A stretch of 10,270 nt of DNA, from the NCBI GenBank assembly GCA_023512255.1, contig JAILZY010000112.1:1-10270 (forward strand), in the 5' to 3' direction. Positions within the stretch are counted from its first letter, which is position 1, and each line of letters opens with the position of its first letter. The position numbers and the translations under genes are program-made. This document shows, piece by piece, positions 6,544 through 10,270 of this stretch. The DNA is from a bacterium (lineage in GTDB: Bacteria > SZUA-182 > DTGQ01). Below the pieces are notes generated by a model. That model was not told where the DNA came from, ran no database searches, and worked only from the letters and a program-made list of their open reading frames with translations.

Positions 6544-7374
6544 TTGAGAAAATTTATTATTTTTGCAGCTTCAGATGGTACAGCCAAGACGGCTAATATA
6601 GTGGTCCAGGCAGCCTTGGCCCAATTTCCCGAAGTTGAGGTTGAGATAAAGACCAGAGCCGGGATAGCAGATAGTGAGGACGTGAGTCAACTTGTCCAGC
6701 AGGCGGCACAGGAGCAGGGAATCATCGTCTTTACCCTGGTTTCTTCTGAATTGCGGGAATCTATTATTCGAGAGGCTAGAGAGGCCAATGTGGCGGCTAT
6801 TGATCTGCTTGGGCCATTGCTTCTTAGGTTTGAGGAGCTGTTTAAGGTTGCCCCGCGCGGGATTGCCGGCACGTTTAAATTTCCCCATTCTCGGGATGAT
6901 CCTCGGATTGAAGCGATCAATTTTACCGTGGATCACGATGATGGAAGGAATCCCTCTTCCCTGGATCAGGCTGACATCGTTATTGTCGGGGTCTCCCGCA
7001 CCTCCAAAACTCCCTTAAGCATCTATCTTGCTTCCCGCGGCTGGAAAGTAGCCAATGTCCCAATCATTTTGGGCATACCGCCGCTTGAGATCTTAAGCCG
7101 GATTGACCAGAGGAAGATTATCGGGCTGACCATAGAGGCTGAGCAGTTGGCCAAAATTCGAAAAAGCAGGATGGAAAAATTCAATCTCCCTACCAATAAC
7201 AGTTATTCTGATCTCAATGCTGTTCAGAAAGAGCTCTCTTATGCCGAATCTGTCTATCGGGCAGATCCTGGCTGGCCGGTAGTTGATGTTACGGGTAAAT
7301 CTATAGAAGAAATTGCCCAGGAAGTCATCATCGTCCTGACCCAGAGGCGCCTTGGCGGGGTGAAAAAAGTCTGA
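6544..7374 (+). CDS. Pyruvate,phosphate dikinase / PEP synthase regulatory protein (DUF299)
   Basis: This bifunctional regulator inactivates PPDK or PEP synthase by ADP-dependent phosphorylation of an active-site Thr and reactivates it by Pi-dependent dephosphorylation that releases pyrophosphate. It therefore controls pyruvate-to-PEP flux. It has 276 aa, the usual size. Visible are the N-terminal IIFAASDGTAKTA (5-17), EAINFTVDHDDG (123-134), the family P-loop GVSRTSKTPLSIYLA (149-163), NVPIILGIPP (171-180) and the C-terminal WPVVDVTGKSIEEIAQEVI (244-262). The start is TTG, chosen for the ribosome binding site above. The target enzyme gene, often adjacent, is not in this window, so sequence alone does not tell a dikinase regulator from a PEP synthase regulator. 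dinG follows 34 bp downstream. Confidence 0.96.
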   Translation: MRKFIIFAASDGTAKTANIVVQAALAQFPEVEVEIKTRAGIADSEDVSQLVQQAAQEQGIIVFTLVSSELRESIIREAREANVAAIDLLGPLLLRFEELFKVAPRGIAGTFKFPHSRDDPRIEAINFTVDHDDGRNPSSLDQADIVIVGVSRTSKTPLSIYLASRGWKVANVPIILGIPPLEILSRIDQRKIIGLTIEAEQLAKIRKSRMEKFNLPTNNSYSDLNAVQKELSYAESVYRADPGWPVVDVTGKSIEEIAQEVIIVLTQRRLGGVKKV

Positions 7375-7408
7375 AGACGATAGAAGATGGTTTAGGCGGG
7401 ACAGGGCT

Positions 7409-9331
7409 ATGAAGACTCTCAGGGAGCTTGAGCTTCTGATCGAATCAATTCTTGATCGGCAGGGAAAGCTGGCCGAAATTTTTAGCCACTATGAGTGGCG
7501 GCCTGAGCAGATCAGGATGAGTAAGGCTGTGGCCGCGGCCTTGCTGCACGAAGTACCGCTTTTGGTTGAGGCCGGCACCGGAACAGGGAAAACCCTGGCT
7601 TACTTGATTCCGGCTATCGGCAGCGGGCAGAAGGTAATTGTTTCAACCGGCACTAAGAATTTGCAGGAGCAGATCTACTTCAAAGATATCCCACTTCTGG
7701 CCAGGGTAATTTCCAAAAAGTTTCTGGCCTGCAACCTGAAGGGCCGGGAAAACTATCTTTGCCGCAGACGCTGGAAGCAGTTTTCAAATTATCCCCGACG
7801 GCTGATGAGCGGTTTGGATCGAGAGCTCATCGGGCGGATGCAGAGCTGGGCCTTGGAGACCAGATCAGGAGATCGCTCAGAGATAGATTTTCTTCCCGAT
7901 CATGACCCACTGTGGGAAGAGGTCAACTCTAAGAGAGATTTTTGTCTGGGGCAAAAGTGTGATTTTCACTCTGAATGCTTTATAAATCGGCTGAGGCAGG
8001 AGGCAAATGAAGCAGATATTGTAATTGTCAACCACCACCTCTTCTTTTCTGATCTTATGTTGAAAGAGGCCACAAATTCCGAAGTACTTCCTCGCTACCA
8101 GTCAATTATCTTCGATGAAGCCCATCAGATAGAAGACATTGCTACCGACTACTTTGGCCTCTCAGTCAGTAATTATCAGATTCAGGAGCTGATCCAGGAT
8201 ATCCGCCGAGAGATGGAGCTTGAAAAAATAAACGTCCCAGCCATAAATGATACCCTTAATCTCCTTGGCCAGAGGGCTAGCGCCTTTTTTATGCATTTTC
8301 CGCCTGGGCTGGAAAAGAAGCGGCTAAAATCTGATCTTATCTCTGCCTCCCTTGTCGAGCGATACCAGGCTATGGCTGATACCCTTGGGCTGCTCACCAG
8401 TCAACTGACAGGCTTGAGAGCCAAATCCGAGCCCCTTTATAATTGCGAGCGCCGAAGCCGTAACCTGCAGGATACCGTGCGCTTTATCATGGACATGGCT
8501 GATTCAGAATACGTCTATTGGGTTGAAAGCCGGACCAAGGCGGTGTATTTACACGCCTCGCCGATTGATGTCTCGGGCGATCTGAGAAGGCTTCTTTTCA
8601 GCAGGCTACGGCGCCTAGTCTTGACCTCGGCCACCCTGTCAGTGGATGGCAGGTTCGACTACCTCAAAGCCCGGCTTGGGCTTGAGTCGGCGACGGAACT
8701 TGTGCTTAACTCCCCCTTTGACTATCGTCGGCAGGCGGTGATGTATGTTCCAACCCACCTTCCTGACCCCAAAGAGGAGAGCTTCATTTTTCGAGCCGCA
8801 GAGGAAATTGAGCGAATTATCAGCCTATCGCGGGGGCGAGCCTTTATCCTTTTTACTAGCTATAAAAATCTTGATCAGATTTTCCACTTGCTTCAGGGCA
8901 AGCTTCCCTATCAGCTTCTTAGGCAGGGAGATCGTCCCAAAACTGCCCTTCTTGAGGAATTCAAAAAAGATGTTCACTCGGTTCTTCTGGCTACCAGCTC
9001 TTTCTGGGAAGGAGTGGATGTCCAGGGAGATGCCTTAAGTTGCGTGATTATTGACCGGCTTCCCTTTGCCGTTCCGACAGAGCCTCTTACTGAGGCTAGA
9101 ATCGACTACCTTAGGGAGGGTGGAGGAAATCCCTTTCTCACCTATCAGATCCCGCAGGCGATCATTGCTCTGCGGCAGGGAATTGGACGTCTGATTAGAA
9201 GCAGCGAAGATCGTGGGCTTATCTGTATCTTGGATCGGCGACTGCTTACCAAACCCTACGGGAGGATTTTTCTGCAAAATCTTCCTGATTGTCCTATCTG
9301 TACCGACCTCCAGCAGGTCAGAATCTTTTGA
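7409..9331 (+). CDS. dinG: DinG/YoaA-type iron-sulfur DNA helicase (XPD-like, superfamily 2)
   Basis: This is a predicted 5'-3' ATP-dependent DNA helicase that unwinds damage-associated structures such as R-loops, D-loops or forks. Over 640 aa it shows Walker A EAGTGTGKT (54-62, Lys61), motif Ia VSTGTKNLQEQ (78-88), the DEAH box FDEAH (235-239), LVLTSATLS (403-411), ILFTSYKNL (480-488), SFWEGVDVQGDALSCVIIDRLPF (motif V region, from 531) and QAIIALRQGIGRLIRS (motif VI, 583-598). Four cysteines (118, 179, 184, 190) sit between Walker A and DEAH in the 4Fe-4S arrangement of XPD/DinG. No N-terminal exonuclease domain is present, unlike the longer Gram-positive DinG. The Shine-Dalgarno sequence is weak (purine-rich GGCGGGACAGGG). 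It is probably cotranscribed with the upstream regulator; no functional link is evident. Confidence 0.93.
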   Translation: MKTLRELELLIESILDRQGKLAEIFSHYEWRPEQIRMSKAVAAALLHEVPLLVEAGTGTGKTLAYLIPAIGSGQKVIVSTGTKNLQEQIYFKDIPLLARVISKKFLACNLKGRENYLCRRRWKQFSNYPRRLMSGLDRELIGRMQSWALETRSGDRSEIDFLPDHDPLWEEVNSKRDFCLGQKCDFHSECFINRLRQEANEADIVIVNHHLFFSDLMLKEATNSEVLPRYQSIIFDEAHQIEDIATDYFGLSVSNYQIQELIQDIRREMELEKINVPAINDTLNLLGQRASAFFMHFPPGLEKKRLKSDLISASLVERYQAMADTLGLLTSQLTGLRAKSEPLYNCERRSRNLQDTVRFIMDMADSEYVYWVESRTKAVYLHASPIDVSGDLRRLLFSRLRRLVLTSATLSVDGRFDYLKARLGLESATELVLNSPFDYRRQAVMYVPTHLPDPKEESFIFRAAEEIERIISLSRGRAFILFTSYKNLDQIFHLLQGKLPYQLLRQGDRPKTALLEEFKKDVHSVLLATSSFWEGVDVQGDALSCVIIDRLPFAVPTEPLTEARIDYLREGGGNPFLTYQIPQAIIALRQGIGRLIRSSEDRGLICILDRRLLTKPYGRIFLQNLPDCPICTDLQQVRIF

Positions 9332-10109
9332 AATTAGATTAGTTAGCCAGATAGTGCATTTGATTTCATATGTGAAAAGTTTTTCGTGTCTGTAAGGAAA
9401 TTCTCTGAGAAATAAAGAAAATTAACTGGTTGAATTATAAAAGCGTAATTAATTTATCCCCAATATACACATTCTGGCATCTTAAATGCAAACAAAAAAT
9501 AATGATATTGTCGGAGCAAGATTTTGACTCTTATTCCCTTAAAATTTTTGCTTTTTGGGATAACATGATGCTGATTTGTATCCCCTTAGATTTGTTTTAG
9601 GTTTGGAAGCTGATTTTTTATTCCCCTGCGACTTTCTCCTCTTACCTTATGGATGAATTGCCCAGCGGCCTCTCTTTTTCCTGATTGCTGAACCTGATTA
9701 AGCTTGAGCTGCAAAATAAGCCTTTTTGTGGGAGGTGGTAAAATTCTCCTCCTACCCCTTATATGTTGAGCAACTTCTTGGTAAAGCATTTATCGTGCCA
9801 GGTGAAGGATTGTGGATTTTTAGGGTATGTAGAGAGATAGACGGAGCCTAAGATACGGGGAATTTATGACTTTAGGTATAAAATTTATGACAAATTTAAT
9901 TACTTTAAGAATCCTTTTAGGAAGGGAGGTGATGCATTTTTTAAATATTATCATTTTGATTTAAAGGAGATGAAATTTATCTCACTCCTTGAGGAAGGGA
10001 AGGCTGTGGTAAAATTTTTAAGGAAAAGAGAAATCGAATCGGAGAAGGAGAAGTAAAGGTAAGTAAAAACATCATGGTGTATTGTATTAAGAGCAGTAGG
10101 TTTTGGTTT
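9332..10109. other. AT-rich stretch without a supportable gene
   Basis: This region follows dinG. There is no strong hairpin plus T-tract to end the dinG transcript. AATTTATGAC is directly repeated at 9861-9870 and 9882-9891. A stop-free plus-strand frame runs 9841-10056 (71 codons, rich in Lys/Phe/Tyr, ending EIESEKEK), but its first ATG is at 9970, directly abutting AAAGGAG and leaving only 28 aa. Another GGAGGTG-ATG (9925-9934) opens a 10-codon frame with the ribosome site too close. It may hold a decayed gene or a small RNA, but I cannot support either. Confidence 0.4.
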
Positions 10110-10140
10110 TTGACAATAAATTTATCTTTTTAAAGATAAT
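10110..10140 (+). promoter_or_regulatory. Predicted promoter with a palindromic -10 region, upstream of the exported-protein gene
   Basis: A consensus TTGACA (10110-10115) is followed by an AT-rich stretch with overlapping -10 candidates: AAGATA at 17 bp and GATAAT (10135-10140) at 19 bp. The same stretch is a perfect inverted repeat, TTATCTTT (10122-10129), TT, AAAGATAA (10132-10139), so a dimeric repressor bound there would block the promoter. The sequence leaves open whether it is an operator or a chance AT palindrome. Confidence 0.5.
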
Positions 10141-10172
10141 TAAGGTTAAGGAAAGAAACAGGAGTTACAATT

Positions 10173-10270
10173 ATGAATTCGAGAAAAAATTGCTTAAGGT
10201 CTGCTCTCTTGGGTTTAGTGATCCTTATGGGATTGGTTTTGATTTCATCACCGATGGCTCAGGCGGCAAA
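10173..10270 (+). CDS. Start of a probable exported protein (partial, cut by window end)
   Basis: Only 32 codons are present. They read as a textbook Sec signal peptide: a charged start (MNSRKNCLR), a hydrophobic core (ALLGLVILMGLVLI, about 11-24) and a polar end SSPMAQA followed by Ala, fitting AxA-type cleavage after about residue 31. The ATG has CAGGAG (10159-10164) 8 nt upstream and a TTGACA promoter about 60 nt upstream. There is no lipobox cysteine at the cleavage site. The mature protein lies outside the window, so function cannot be named. Confidence 0.7.
   Translation, partial: MNSRKNCLRSALLGLVILMGLVLISSPMAQAA

Noticed and set aside
9524-9552. TTGACT at 9524-9529 as a promoter.
   Set aside because: No acceptable -10 box lies at 16-18 bp and there is no supported gene downstream.
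9586-9789. Minus-strand 67-codon basic frame in the AT-rich spacer.
   Set aside because: There is no ribosome binding site before the ATG and no recognisable motif. The Lys/Arg richness follows from base composition.

Overview
This is a roughly 10.3 kb piece of a bacterial chromosome with mid-range GC in the genes and AT-rich spacers. It carries mostly housekeeping genes. Shine-Dalgarno sequences are strong, and three of the seven complete genes use non-ATG starts (GTG for gatC, TTG for the UPF0104 gene and for the PEP synthase/PPDK regulator). GatC implies the indirect (GatCAB) route to Gln-tRNA and/or Asn-tRNA. A DUF299 regulator implies that the cell has pyruvate,phosphate dikinase or PEP synthase. 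The J-domain protein reminds me of proteins seen in deltaproteobacteria and related anaerobes, but I cannot assign a phylum from this window.

Layout. Positions 1-252 are a promoter/leader region whose spacer holds a perfect 10+10 bp palindrome. It precedes a forward gene for a class-C-like J-domain co-chaperone (253-1143). Positions 1144-1511 are a gene-free spacer full of degenerate short repeats, ending in partial tandem copies of the 3' end of gatC. On the minus strand, read right to left, come ilvE (6333-5419), a 336 bp spacer with a degenerate minisatellite, then a UPF0104/LPG-synthase-TM membrane protein (5082-4087), pcrA (4090-1871, ATGA overlap) and gatC (1799-1512). Positions 6334-6543 are a divergent promoter region: a consensus-like promoter with an inverted repeat at its transcription start serves ilvE, and another serves the forward pair PEP synthase/PPDK regulator (6544-7374) and DinG-type helicase (7409-9331). 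Positions 9332-10172 are AT-rich, with no gene I can support. At the right edge a gene for a probably exported protein begins (10173 to window end) behind a promoter whose -10 region is a palindrome.

How it fits together. Two genes act in DNA maintenance (pcrA, dinG), one in translation fidelity (gatC), one in protein folding (the J-protein) and two in central and amino-acid metabolism (ilvE and the DUF299 regulator). The UPF0104 gene is probably an envelope lipid-handling protein. The gene set is ordinary, and I did not find a convincing new multi-gene system. The less ordinary signals are in the spacers: palindromic operator candidates at three promoters and two unrelated degenerate repeat fields.
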